Assembly (NCBI RefSeq): GCF_025770725.1
Contig: NZ_JANZKZ010000002.1
Location: 186,001-250,000, forward strand
Length of the DNA stretch: 64,000 bases
DNA from: Sulfurospirillum oryzae
Lineage (GTDB): Bacteria > Campylobacterota > Campylobacteria > Campylobacterales > Sulfurospirillaceae
Reading direction: 5' to 3'
A model generated the notes under the pieces. That model saw only the letters and a list, made by a program, of their open reading frames with translations, was not told the DNA's origin and made no database searches. A program made the position numbers and the translations under genes. Positions 7,364 through 15,892 of this stretch are shown here, piece after piece (the stretch's first letter is position 1; every line of letters starts with the position of its first letter).

Positions 7364-8041
7364 TTACAAAAGATCAATGTGATGAGAAAATTTTTCGACA
7401 AGTGGGTTAGCAAATGGTCTAAGTTTCATCACTTCATTTTTAAGTTCAGTGATTTTTTTCTCGACATCTGCACCACAAGGGTAAATTTTCTTACACAATC
7501 TTACATGTAAAAAGACGCCAGTATGTTCATTGGCAACGATTTCTAGAATTTCACGTTTGTGTTCAGGGTGTTTATGAATCATGTCGTAAGCAAAGGCAAA
7601 AAGTGCATCGCCTTGATAGTCTTCAACCAAATCAAGTACGCTTGAAGCGTAGTGATAAATGAGGTATTGTTCAAACAGGGCTCTATCTTTTCCTGCAACA
7701 AAAGTGCATAAAAGGTCAAAGCTTCGATAAAAATCATCCGTGTTGATAATCATATCTTTGGTAACACGTTTAGTGTTAAGTGGCTCTATGGTGAGTGATT
7801 TTCCAAACGAGTTGATAATACCATCAATTGAGGCATTAGTAAAAAGAGCTTTTCCATTGATTTTCAGGGCAGATAATTCGCCTTTTGGGTAATCAAAACT
7901 GCAATCTTCCATTTGAATAAGCGCTAAAAGATCGTTAACATTTTTGTTTCTATCAATCGTGATAAAATGTTTTTTATAGTAAGGTAAAAAATCCGTTTTA
8001 GCGTCAAAGCGAAAGACGCTGAGGGCGAGCGTACACTCCAT
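7364..8041 (-). CDS. SdhB/FrdB-like protein without ferredoxin cysteines (DUF5644-like)
   Basis: 225 residues. The N-terminal 105 residues resemble the plant-ferredoxin domain of succinate dehydrogenase/fumarate reductase iron-sulfur subunits: SVFRFDAKTDFLPYYK at 8-23, LKINGKALF at 59-67 (as in VKINGKPVL), and LTIEPLNTKRVTKDMII at 83-99 (as in ITVEPLP..PVIKDLVVD). The [2Fe-2S] cysteines between 47 and 62 are absent except C47. The C-terminal helical half keeps only scattered cysteines. I believe such proteins are catalogued as DUF5644. First gene of a two-gene operon with the SdhE-like protein. A TTACATGTAA palindrome encodes LHVR near residue 178. Confidence 0.6.
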   Translation of the reverse strand: MECTLALSVFRFDAKTDFLPYYKKHFITIDRNKNVNDLLALIQMEDCSFDYPKGELSALKINGKALFTNASIDGIINSFGKSLTIEPLNTKRVTKDMIINTDDFYRSFDLLCTFVAGKDRALFEQYLIYHYASSVLDLVEDYQGDALFAFAYDMIHKHPEHKREILEIVANEHTGVFLHVRLCKKIYPCGADVEKKITELKNEVMKLRPFANPLVEKFSHHIDLL

Positions 8042-8233
8042 ATTTAAGGACTCCTTTTAGATGTATCTTTCCATAATAGCGCAAGATTACTTGTAAGATT
8101 CTGTTACTTAAAAGTTAACTATGAGACGTGTTTTAGCCTAAGAGAGTGTTGTTACTTTTTTGTGATGATCTTGCCTAATGGCTTCTTAATGCATAACATC
8201 CTACAATAGGAGAGTTTTATCAAAGAGGATTTT

Positions 8234-9058
8234 ATGTCAAAAGAGGCATTTTTTATTTCAGAATTTTCCAGTAAACACATCGGCGATGATGGTGCTGTTA
8301 TTGGGGATTTTGTTTATTCCAAAGATCTGTTTTGCGAAGATATTCACTTCAAGCGTTCGTGGATGAGCTTAGAGCAGATAGCCCAAAAAAGCATGCTGGT
8401 TAATATCTCCGATGCGATTGCTATGAATGCTAAACCTAAGTGGGCGCTTATCGGCGTGGTAATGCCGAAACATTTTACGTATGAACAATTGCGTGAATTA
8501 AGTACTGGGTTTCAAAATGTAGCACAAACGTATGGCGTTGAGATCATTGGTGGCGATACAACAGCAGGCGAAAAGTTGATGATCTCCATTACCATCATCG
8601 CAAAACGTCCTTCGAAAGTGCTTTATCGAAGCGGTGCGAAATACGGAGATTTGGTCGCCTTTACAGGTACATTAGGTCACTCTTACAAAGAGTTAACCAG
8701 ACTTTTGCGCGGTGGGCATATCGGCAAAGATTCACGCTTTATGAAACCAGCGTTAAGGGCAGATTTTCTTTATAAAGTTGCCAAACACTTAAATGCAGGC
8801 ATGGACATCTCTGATGGTCTTTCAAAAGACCTCTCAAGGCTTTTAAAAGCTAGTGGTAATTTAGGCTTACATGTAAAGCATAAAATGCCTAAACGAACGC
8901 TCTGTAGCGGTGAGGAGTATGAGATGCTTTTCACCTTTGATGCCCGTAAAAAAGCTATCATTAAGCGCATAGCAAAGCAGAGACGTACACCGATTACTAT
9001 TGTAGGACAAGTAGCACGTAAACACTATGTTTGCCGTTGTAAAGAACACCATTTTTAA
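8234..9058 (+). CDS. thiL: Thiamine-monophosphate kinase
   Basis: 274 residues of the AIR synthase-like ATP-binding fold. It phosphorylates thiamine monophosphate to thiamine diphosphate, the last step of the pathway. Motifs: IGDDGAVI near residue 16, the metal-binding DIHF segment, NISDAIAMNAKPKWALIGV, GGDTTAGE, and MDISDGLSKDLSRLL. It is shorter than most ThiL (about 310-330) with a reduced C-terminus. The start follows AGAGG. The other thi genes lie at 15.9-18.7 kb and 60.9 kb. LHVK near 213-216 is encoded by the iterated palindrome. Confidence 0.9.
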   Translation: MSKEAFFISEFSSKHIGDDGAVIGDFVYSKDLFCEDIHFKRSWMSLEQIAQKSMLVNISDAIAMNAKPKWALIGVVMPKHFTYEQLRELSTGFQNVAQTYGVEIIGGDTTAGEKLMISITIIAKRPSKVLYRSGAKYGDLVAFTGTLGHSYKELTRLLRGGHIGKDSRFMKPALRADFLYKVAKHLNAGMDISDGLSKDLSRLLKASGNLGLHVKHKMPKRTLCSGEEYEMLFTFDARKKAIIKRIAKQRRTPITIVGQVARKHYVCRCKEHHF

Positions 9059-9075
9059 CCCATTTAAGGATATTT

Positions 9076-10161
9076 ATGATTAGACAATTTTTTCTCTCCC
9101 ATTCGCCCATTAATGCGATGTTTACCAAAAATAGCAGTGACTTCGTGGTCAATGAAATTCCTCTGTATCCTTTTAGTGGTGAGGGCGAGCATCTTGTTTT
9201 ACATGTAAGAAAAAAAGACCTCACGACATGGGATATGTTGCAATACTTAAGCGAAGTAACAGGATGTAAAGTGCGTGATTTTGGTTATGCAGGGCTTAAA
9301 GACAAAGATGGCATGACAACGCAGTACATTTCGTTGCATAAGAATTTCGAGCCAAAACTTGCTACTTTTTCGCATGAAAAGATCAAAATTTTAGATAAAA
9401 CCTACCACAATAATAAAATCCGCACAGGACACTTAAAAGGCAATCGCTTTTTTGTCCGCCTTAAAAAGGTTAATCCTATTGATGCGAAAAAATTGCAAGA
9501 TGGACTCAAAAAGATAAGCAAAGAGGGGTTTCCTAACTTTTTTGGCTATCAGCGTTTTGGCATTGATGGCGACAACTATATCAAAGGCAAAGCAATTTTA
9601 GAAGGAAAACGCAAAGAGCGTAACCCTAAGATGAAAGAGTTTTTTATCAACGCTTATCAAAGTCATCTTTTCAATAACTGGCTTAGTAAACGTATTGAAA
9701 TAAGCCGTTTGATTGAAGAGTTTAATGCCGCCGATGCAACTCGCGCGACCAATTTACCCAAAGAGCTCGTCGAAAGCCTTAAAAAACAGCCACAGTTTTT
9801 CAAACTTCTTCATGGCGATGTTTTGCATCATTATCCTGCGGGGAAGGCGTTTGTATGCGAAAATGTCGAAGAAGAATTACCCCGCTTTTTGGAACGTGGA
9901 ATTACCATCGCAGGCTGGCTTGTGGGTGGCAAAAACATTAGAGCTGAGTATGAAGCAGGTGTCATAGAGCAGGAAATTTTTAAAGAAAGCGAGCCATTTT
10001 TAGACAAAATCAATGGAAGTAGACGTTTTGCATGGACTTTTGCAGAAGATGTTGAGGGTGTCTATAAAGAAGAAGAGGCATGGTTTGAAATGCACTTTTC
10101 ATTGCCTAAGGGCTCCTATGCAACCGTAATTATAGAAGAGCTAATAAAAGATACGCTATAA
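9076..10161 (+). CDS. truD: tRNA pseudouridine(13) synthase TruD
   Basis: 361 residues. It converts uridine 13 of tRNA-Glu to pseudouridine. The TruD catalytic motif GYAGLKDKDGMTTQY is present near residue 72, with the catalytic aspartate in KDKDG, followed by the RTGHLKGNRFFVRL and FPNFFGYQRFG blocks typical of the family. The start at 9076 follows AAGGA. It is 17 bases after thiL, consistent with an operon. The stop codon overlaps the -10 hexamer of rnpB. Confidence 0.93.
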   Translation: MIRQFFLSHSPINAMFTKNSSDFVVNEIPLYPFSGEGEHLVLHVRKKDLTTWDMLQYLSEVTGCKVRDFGYAGLKDKDGMTTQYISLHKNFEPKLATFSHEKIKILDKTYHNNKIRTGHLKGNRFFVRLKKVNPIDAKKLQDGLKKISKEGFPNFFGYQRFGIDGDNYIKGKAILEGKRKERNPKMKEFFINAYQSHLFNNWLSKRIEISRLIEEFNAADATRATNLPKELVESLKKQPQFFKLLHGDVLHHYPAGKAFVCENVEEELPRFLERGITIAGWLVGGKNIRAEYEAGVIEQEIFKESEPFLDKINGSRRFAWTFAEDVEGVYKEEEAWFEMHFSLPKGSYATVIIEELIKDTL

Positions 10162-10162
10162 T
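10157..10162 (+). promoter_or_regulatory. rnpB -10 element
   Basis: A perfect TATAAT hexamer that includes the truD stop codon TAA. It lies about 10 bases before the inferred 5' end of RNase P RNA. No good -35 hexamer was found, as is common in this group. Confidence 0.7.
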
Positions 10163-10170
10163 CTGCCCTT

Positions 10171-10511
10171 CAAAAGGTACAGTAGGTGATTGCTTGAGAT
10201 TTCACGCTCAAGAGGAAAGTCCGGGCTGCATGTGAGACATGGTTCCGTCTAACGGACGGCTAGGGTAACCTAAGGGATTAGTGCAACAGAGAGTAAACTA
10301 CCTAGAATTTTTCTAGGAAAAGGTGAAACGGTGGGGTAAGAGCCCACCAGTGCTTTAAGTAATTAAGGCAGCTATGTAAACCCAACCTGCAGCAAGAAGG
10401 GATGGTTTTGGTCTCACACACGATAAACCCTTCGCTAGAGGTCTATCGTAAGATAGATCGTAGATAAATAATCACCCACGACAGAACCCGGCTTATCGCT
10501 GTACCTTTTGT
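10171..10511 (+). ncRNA. rnpB: RNase P RNA
   Basis: The catalytic RNA of RNase P, bacterial type A. Diagnostic conserved segments are GAGGAAAGTCCGGGC near 10210 and ACAGAACCCGGCTTA near 10482-10496. The ends pair through AAAAGGTAC (10172-10180) and GTACCTTTT (10501-10509), forming helix P1. Conserved GGTAA and GTGAAA-type elements are also present. There is no obvious terminator before the antiporter gene, which starts about 20 bases later, so read-through is likely. Confidence 0.95.
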
Positions 10512-10531
10512 CAACAAAGCCTAAAAAAAGG

Positions 10532-11716
10532 ATGTTTTTGGAAAATCTTATCTTTTTAGCGCATGTTGTGCTTTTGATGGTACTTTCTCCTATTATTTCT
10601 CGCGTATTTCGTATTCCTACTCCTGTTGTTGAGATTTTACTTGGCTCGTTTGCCGTTTGGGCAGGTTTTTTGCATGTAGGCAATGAAGTTTTTAGAAGTC
10701 TCGCCAAAATTGGCTTTTTGTACTTGATGTTCCTAGCGGGTCTTGAGATCGACATTCAACGTTTTCTTCACTACCGAGACCGTTTTTTAAAAAAAGCACT
10801 TCTATATTTTATCTGTCTTTACAGTATCTCTTTTATCATCTATCTCTCTTTTAACCTTTCACCTGTGTATATCGTTGCTATTCCTATCGTTTCTCTGGGC
10901 ATGATTATGGCACTTATTAATCAGCATGGCAGGGAACACAAATGGTTGGAACTTTCACTCATTATTGGTGTCATTGGAGAGCTGATTAGTATTGGGGCAT
11001 TGGTTATTTTTGATGGTGCGATTACCCATGGTCTTGGGTGGCATTTTTTCAAAAGTATTTTAATCCTCATTACAGTTCTTTTCTCTTCGTATTTCCTTTA
11101 TCGCATTCTCAAAATTATCTTTTGGTGGTATCCAAACCTTAAGCGCCTCATTATGCCAAACGACGATACCATGCATCAAAGTTTACGCTTTAGTATGGCA
11201 CTTTTTTTCATTTTGTTAGCTCTCATGCAATGGCTCGAAATAGACATGGCGCTAGGTGCTTTTATGGCAGGCATTTTCATTGCAAACTTTTTTGCGCATA
11301 AAAAAGAGCTTCCACACCAACTCTCAGCATTTGGCTTTGGTTTACTAGTTCCATTTTTCTTTATTTTTGTAGGCACAACGCTCGATTTAAACTTAATCTT
11401 TAGTGCCAATATTTTAACCCACGCTTTATGGATTGTTGTTGCAATGGTGGGCGCGCGTCTTGCGAGCTCTTTTGCGGCATATTACAGTTATCTAGGGTTT
11501 CGAAGTACGGTCTTGTTTAGCCTCGGCGATTCGATGCCATTGCTTTTTTTGGTTGCCATCGCTACGATTTCAGTCAAAAATGGAGCTATTGGCGAAGAAG
11601 AGTATGCCTCATTTATCGTAGCTGCTTTGATTGAGGGTATTGTTATTATGACGTTGATTCAGTTTTTAATGTTTCTTTTTAAACGCTTCGATAGGAAAAA
11701 TGAAGAAAAAAATTAA
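10532..11716 (+). CDS. Cation:proton antiporter (KefB/NhaP-like CPA2 family)
   Basis: About 394 residues with roughly 11-12 hydrophobic segments. LYLMFLAGLEID near the N-terminus and ALGAFMAGIFIAN in the middle are typical of CPA2-family Na+/H+ or K+/H+ antiporters. There is no C-terminal nucleotide-binding (TrkA-N) domain, unlike KefB/KefC. The start is uncertain: ATG 10532 has AAAGG immediately adjacent, whereas TTG 10538 has AAAGGA at a better distance. A TTG at 10508 lies inside rnpB. It is transcribed from rnpB or from read-through. Confidence 0.8.
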   Translation: MFLENLIFLAHVVLLMVLSPIISRVFRIPTPVVEILLGSFAVWAGFLHVGNEVFRSLAKIGFLYLMFLAGLEIDIQRFLHYRDRFLKKALLYFICLYSISFIIYLSFNLSPVYIVAIPIVSLGMIMALINQHGREHKWLELSLIIGVIGELISIGALVIFDGAITHGLGWHFFKSILILITVLFSSYFLYRILKIIFWWYPNLKRLIMPNDDTMHQSLRFSMALFFILLALMQWLEIDMALGAFMAGIFIANFFAHKKELPHQLSAFGFGLLVPFFFIFVGTTLDLNLIFSANILTHALWIVVAMVGARLASSFAAYYSYLGFRSTVLFSLGDSMPLLFLVAIATISVKNGAIGEEEYASFIVAALIEGIVIMTLIQFLMFLFKRFDRKNEEKN

Positions 11717-11732
11717 CTAAGGGGTATAAGAG

Positions 11733-14690
11733 ATGAGAGTGCGCCAAAAATTAAGTTTGTTTCACTATTTTCACATCATCACTTTAATTCTTTTTTTAAC
11801 TTTTGCGATCATCTTTTTTTCACTCAATTTTTACAATGCTAAGGTTAAGTTTGAACGCGATTCTGAGCGTCTTCAAGCCAATTATATTGAAACCAAAAAA
11901 GGTATGCTTGTCGCAAAAATTGAGCATTTTTTAGATTATATTGCAAAAGAACGCCAAAAGACATATATCCATACACAACAGATAGTTAAATCACGCGTTT
12001 ATGAAGCCCATGCGATAGCAACGCAAATCTATGAAAAATATAAAAATACCCATGATGATGCTTTTATTCAAAAGCAGATTATTGAAACCCTTCGCCTCTT
12101 GCGCTATGAAAACAATCAAGGTTACTATTTTATTACGCGTTTAGATGGTATATCGATGCTTTTTCCCTTTAGTCCAGAATTGGAAGGGAAAAATATGTTT
12201 GACTCACACAATGATCAGATGGTTTTGGCTAATCAAGGAATGCTTAATATCTTCAAAACAGCAGATGAGGGGTATTATGATTATCTTTGGAGTAAACCTT
12301 CTTCTAAGGATCAATTTAATTTTAAAAAAGTCTCTTACGTCAAAGTTTTTAAACCGTACAATTGGGTTATTGGTACAGGGTTTTACCTTGATGATATGGA
12401 GCAGAAGATCAAAAAAGAGATTGTGAATGATGAAAAGCGTCTGATCACTGATAAAGAGAAAGGTGATTATATTTTTATTGGAACATGGGATGGTGTTGGT
12501 TTAACGTATCCTGCTAAAGATCAAAATATTTCACATCTTCAAGATGGCAATGGAAAATATTATATTCAAGAAATTATCACGAAAGTAAAAGAGGGCGGTG
12601 GGTTTGTTGAATACCAAACACTAGAGCGCCACCAACTCGTATCACAAAAAAAGCTGAGTTACGTTGTGCCTCTTGCAGACTGGCAATGGTACATCGGTAC
12701 GGGTGTTTTTATCAATAACCTCAATCAAGAGATTCAGATACTGCGTAATGCCATGTCAGAAGAGATACAACGCGCATTCTACTCTATCATCGTATGGTTT
12801 TTAGTTTTTAGCTTTATTGCAGGTATTTTATATTTTTACATTAGCCATAAAATTCGTAAAGACTTTGCTCTTTTCATCAATTTTTTTGACTCATTAGCCA
12901 ACAAAGACGAAGTTATAGACCCTGCTTCACTCAAATTCAAAGAGTTTGAAGAGTTGGCAAAGCATGCCAATACGATGCTTAAAGCAAAAATTTTTACTAA
13001 TAAGCATTTAGAACAGTATAAAAAAATTGTTTCAAGTTCTGATGACTTTTTAGCTTTAATTGATCGTAACTACACCTATCTTGCGATCAGCGAGGCGTAT
13101 CAGAAGTTTTTTAATAAGCGTACTGAAGAGATACTTGGGCATACCATGCCAGAGCTTCATGGATCACAATATTTTATAGAAAATCTTAAACACCTAAGTG
13201 ATCGAGCTTTGTCTGGAGAGACTTTTGAAGATGAATTTTGGGCACTTTCGGCTTATGGAAAACGCTTTTTGCATACCAAATATTTTCCTTATTATGAAAA
13301 CGAAGGCGATGTTCTTCCCATGGCGTATGTGGTTTCTGCACGCGATAATACTGAGAAAAAAGCAAATGAAGATCGCTTGCTTGCTTCCGAGAAAGAGTTG
13401 GAATTTTTAGCGCATAATGATGCACTGACAGGACTTCCAAATCGTCTGCTTTTAAGCGATAGAATTGCTCATGCGATTGAAAACAGTAAACGTCAAGGCG
13501 GTATGATAGCGGTCTGTTTTATTGATCTTGATAACTTTAAAAAAGTCAATGATAGTTATGGACATTCCTACGGTGATGAGATTCTCAAACAGTTTGCACA
13601 GCGTGTTCAAGGAAAAATTCGTCATTGTGATACGCTTTCACGCGTTGGTGGTGATGAGTTTATTTTGTTAGTTGAAAATATTCAAGAGAAGCATGAAATA
13701 GAGATTATCCTCTCCAAAATTCAAATGATTTTTGAAGAGCCTTTTATCAATAAAAAGCAAAAATTCTTTCTCTCTGCCAGCATGGGCATTAGTCTCTATC
13801 CAGATCATGGTATTGATGGTGAGACACTGATTAAAAATGCAGATACGGCAATGTACAAAGCGAAAGATGCGGGTAAAAATACGTATGCCTTTTACACGCT
13901 TGATATGACCGTAGCATCATACGAGCGCGTTGGTATGGAAAATGCCTTGCGTGAAGCGATTAAAGAGAAGCAGTTTTTGGTTTATTATCAACCACAAATG
14001 GATCTTAAAACCCATAAACTTATTGGACTCGAAGCGCTTCTTAGGTGGAACCACCCTTTAGAGGGAATCTTAGCGCCAGGGCGATTTATTGCTTTTACTG
14101 AAGAGACGCATCTTATTGTTGAGATTGGGGCATGGATATTAAAACAAACATGTATTGATCTTGTCGGGCTTCATCAAGAAGAGCTCTTTAAAGGGACAGT
14201 TTCTATCAATATCTCGGGTGTGCAGATTGAATTTAGTGATTTTCTTAAAACACTTAAAGAGACGATAGAAGAGACGAAAGTTGACCCTTCCATGCTTGAG
14301 ATTGAAATAACAGAATCTTTTATCATGCACGATCCTGAACGTTGGATTGCACTTTTAAAACAGATGCAAAATCTTGGTATGAACATTGCCATTGATGATT
14401 TTGGAACGGGGTACTCTTCTTTAAGTTATCTAAGAAAACTTCCTATCAATAAGCTCAAAGTTGATATGTCATTTGTCAAAGACATCCCGAATCTTGAAGA
14501 TGCGTGTGCCATCGTAAACTCTATTATTAACTTGGCTCAAAATATGAAAATTACAACTTTAGCGGAAGGTATTGAGCGGAAAGACCAAGAGAGCTATCTT
14601 GCTGAACATGGATGTGAGCAAGGGCAAGGATATTTATATGCCAAACCGATGAGTTTAGTAGAGCTCAAACATTGGATTAAAAAGCTTTAG
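11733..14690 (+). CDS. Membrane Cache-PAS-GGDEF-EAL c-di-GMP signalling protein
   Basis: 985 residues. A membrane segment at about 10-30, two consecutive Cache-type sensor modules (about 45-345, each with a GYYF/GDYI and W.IGTG core), a second membrane segment at about 350-372, a PAS domain at about 430-550, a GGDEF domain and an EAL domain. The cyclase motif GGDEF is intact at 639-643 with an RxxD inhibitory site five residues before it. The EAL motif is intact at 767-769, with DDFGTGYSSLSYL later. Both synthesis and hydrolysis of c-di-GMP are therefore possible. The periplasmic Cache region probably binds a small ligand. It follows the antiporter by 16 bases. Confidence 0.9.
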   Translation: MRVRQKLSLFHYFHIITLILFLTFAIIFFSLNFYNAKVKFERDSERLQANYIETKKGMLVAKIEHFLDYIAKERQKTYIHTQQIVKSRVYEAHAIATQIYEKYKNTHDDAFIQKQIIETLRLLRYENNQGYYFITRLDGISMLFPFSPELEGKNMFDSHNDQMVLANQGMLNIFKTADEGYYDYLWSKPSSKDQFNFKKVSYVKVFKPYNWVIGTGFYLDDMEQKIKKEIVNDEKRLITDKEKGDYIFIGTWDGVGLTYPAKDQNISHLQDGNGKYYIQEIITKVKEGGGFVEYQTLERHQLVSQKKLSYVVPLADWQWYIGTGVFINNLNQEIQILRNAMSEEIQRAFYSIIVWFLVFSFIAGILYFYISHKIRKDFALFINFFDSLANKDEVIDPASLKFKEFEELAKHANTMLKAKIFTNKHLEQYKKIVSSSDDFLALIDRNYTYLAISEAYQKFFNKRTEEILGHTMPELHGSQYFIENLKHLSDRALSGETFEDEFWALSAYGKRFLHTKYFPYYENEGDVLPMAYVVSARDNTEKKANEDRLLASEKELEFLAHNDALTGLPNRLLLSDRIAHAIENSKRQGGMIAVCFIDLDNFKKVNDSYGHSYGDEILKQFAQRVQGKIRHCDTLSRVGGDEFILLVENIQEKHEIEIILSKIQMIFEEPFINKKQKFFLSASMGISLYPDHGIDGETLIKNADTAMYKAKDAGKNTYAFYTLDMTVASYERVGMENALREAIKEKQFLVYYQPQMDLKTHKLIGLEALLRWNHPLEGILAPGRFIAFTEETHLIVEIGAWILKQTCIDLVGLHQEELFKGTVSINISGVQIEFSDFLKTLKETIEETKVDPSMLEIEITESFIMHDPERWIALLKQMQNLGMNIAIDDFGTGYSSLSYLRKLPINKLKVDMSFVKDIPNLEDACAIVNSIINLAQNMKITTLAEGIERKDQESYLAEHGCEQGQGYLYAKPMSLVELKHWIKKL

Positions 14691-14717
14691 ATTTTTTGAA
14701 GTATGGAAGAAGTTTAT

Positions 14718-14969
14718 TTATAATTTGAAAAACTCACATATATCCACTTCCAAAATGGTGGCTATTTTGTATAGATGTTCTATATTGTAATGCTTATTTT
14801 CCAATCCTGCTTCAATTTTAGCAATTGTACTAACCGATTTATGTCCTATTGTTAGGGCTAAATCTAACTGCGTAATCTTTTTTTCTTTACGAATACGTTG
14901 AACATTTTTTGCTATCATGCGGTGAAATTCTCTAATTTCATTTGGTAAAAATTCATGATGAGTTTTCAT
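14718..14969 (-). CDS. Small Xre-family helix-turn-helix regulator
   Basis: 83 residues, almost entirely one Xre/Cro-type HTH: IRKEKKITQLDLALTIGHKSVSTIAKIEAG at about 26-55, followed by LYKIATILEVDICEFF as in stand-alone Xre repressors. It is transcribed away from the adjacent GGDEF gene. The shared intergenic region holds two copies of a 14-base palindromic element, one 6 bases from this start codon, suggesting autoregulation and control of the cyclase gene. Confidence 0.85.
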   Translation of the reverse strand: MKTHHEFLPNEIREFHRMIAKNVQRIRKEKKITQLDLALTIGHKSVSTIAKIEAGLENKHYNIEHLYKIATILEVDICEFFKL

Positions 14970-14974
14970 TGTCT

Positions 14975-14988
14975 TTCCCTATAGTGAA
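14975..14988. promoter_or_regulatory. Candidate Xre operator, copy 1
   Basis: TTCCCTATAGTGAA, a palindrome of form TTC-n-CTATAG-n-GAA, placed just upstream of the Xre start codon where it would overlap the ribosome binding region or promoter. An identical copy lies 53 bases away. Confidence 0.6.
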
Positions 14989-15027
14989 GTATAGTCTAAG
15001 TCTATAATGGTTACAATGTTTTTAAAA

Positions 15028-15041
15028 TTCCCTATAGTGAA
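15028..15041. promoter_or_regulatory. Candidate Xre operator, copy 2
   Basis: A second identical TTCCCTATAGTGAA in the same orientation, 27 bases before the cyclase start codon. The centre-to-centre distance to copy 1 is 53 bases, about five helical turns, so two bound dimers would face the same side of the DNA. Confidence 0.6.
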
Positions 15042-15067
15042 GTTTAAAAAAGAGGTATGGTGCGTTA

Positions 15068-15664
15068 ATGGCAGAGTATTCGTGTATTAGTATTATTACG
15101 ATAGCATGCACTGTATTATGTATCATTTGTTTTGTATTGGTGAAAATTATTTATCATCAAAAGCGCCAAGTTATGGATTTGCATCTACTTACGCAAAAAG
15201 ATGAATTAACTCAAGCCTATACAAGACGCTATTTTTGTGAAATTTTAGAGTATCACCTAAAGTTAATTCAAAGGTACAATAACTCTTCTGCTGTTTTAAT
15301 GATAGATATTGATAATTTTAAAGAGATAAATGATACGTTTGGACACCCCTTTGGTGATAATGTTTTAATACAAGTCGTACGAGAGTGTAACCATGCGTTA
15401 CGTGAAAGTGATGTGATAGCTCGCTATGGTGGTGATGAATTTATTCTCTTGTGCCCTTTGATCACTCATGAAGACCTCATCATTATCGCACAACGCGTTC
15501 AAAATGCCTTACGTGATTTCCAAGGAGTACCTATCACATTAAGCGTAGGTGCATGTCTATTTGAAAAAACGTTTAGTGCATCGCATATTATTCATTCCGC
15601 TGATAAAGCTCTCTATAATGCTAAAAAAAATGGCAAGGATAGAATCGAATTTCTCATCCCTTGA
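15068..15664 (+). CDS. Membrane-anchored diguanylate cyclase
   Basis: 198 residues: one N-terminal membrane segment (about 7-27), then a GGDEF domain (about 45-195). The active-site motif GGDEF is at 121-125 (RYGGDEF). RESD five residues before it is a canonical inhibitory RxxD site. There is no recognisable sensory domain, so activity may be set mainly by expression level. It diverges from the Xre regulator with two shared operators. The start ATG 15068 has AGAGG at a rather long distance. A three-codon ATG-GTG-CGT-TAA runs into it at TAATG, which may couple translation. Confidence 0.85.
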   Translation: MAEYSCISIITIACTVLCIICFVLVKIIYHQKRQVMDLHLLTQKDELTQAYTRRYFCEILEYHLKLIQRYNNSSAVLMIDIDNFKEINDTFGHPFGDNVLIQVVRECNHALRESDVIARYGGDEFILLCPLITHEDLIIIAQRVQNALRDFQGVPITLSVGACLFEKTFSASHIIHSADKALYNAKKNGKDRIEFLIP

Positions 15665-15689
15665 AAATCGTTTTAAATCAGAGTACAAT
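15661..15689 (+). promoter_or_regulatory. Promoter of the TPP riboswitch-thiD operon
   Basis: TTGAAA (15661-15666), a 17-base spacer and TACAAT (15684-15689) form a standard sigma-70 type promoter. The -35 overlaps the stop codon of the cyclase gene. Transcription would start just before the riboswitch. Confidence 0.65.
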
Positions 15690-15702
15690 TGTCCTTAATC
15701 GT

Positions 15703-15800
15703 TCGTGCTAGGAGGGCTGGTAAACCAGCTGAGATAAAGAATGGTGATTCTTTGATCCTTGTGACCTGATCTGGGTAATGCCAGCGTAGGAAAGCTCAAT
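15703..15800 (+). promoter_or_regulatory. TPP (thi-box) riboswitch
   Basis: The aptamer carries the diagnostic thi-box elements: AGCTGAGAT near 15727, GACCTGATCTGGGTAATGCC at 15763-15782 and CAGCGTAGGAAAGC after it. It senses thiamine diphosphate and controls the downstream thiD-cytX-thiM genes. Confidence 0.95.
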
Positions 15801-15814
15801 CAAACCAACACACA

Positions 15815-15886
15815 TCCTCTTTTGATACCTTCTCACAACTTTCATAATCTTTACATGTAAAAGTAATTTAATTCATTTTAAGAGGA
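15815..15886 (+). promoter_or_regulatory. Expression platform: anti-Shine-Dalgarno and thiD ribosome binding site
   Basis: TCCTCTT at 15815-15821, just after the aptamer, is the exact complement of AAGAGGA at 15880-15886, the thiD Shine-Dalgarno. Pairing would hide the ribosome binding site, suggesting translational control. A full TTTACATGTAAA palindrome lies between them (15850-15861) and could form or hold a hairpin loop. No intrinsic terminator is seen. Confidence 0.55.
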
Positions 15887-15892
15887 AAATAT

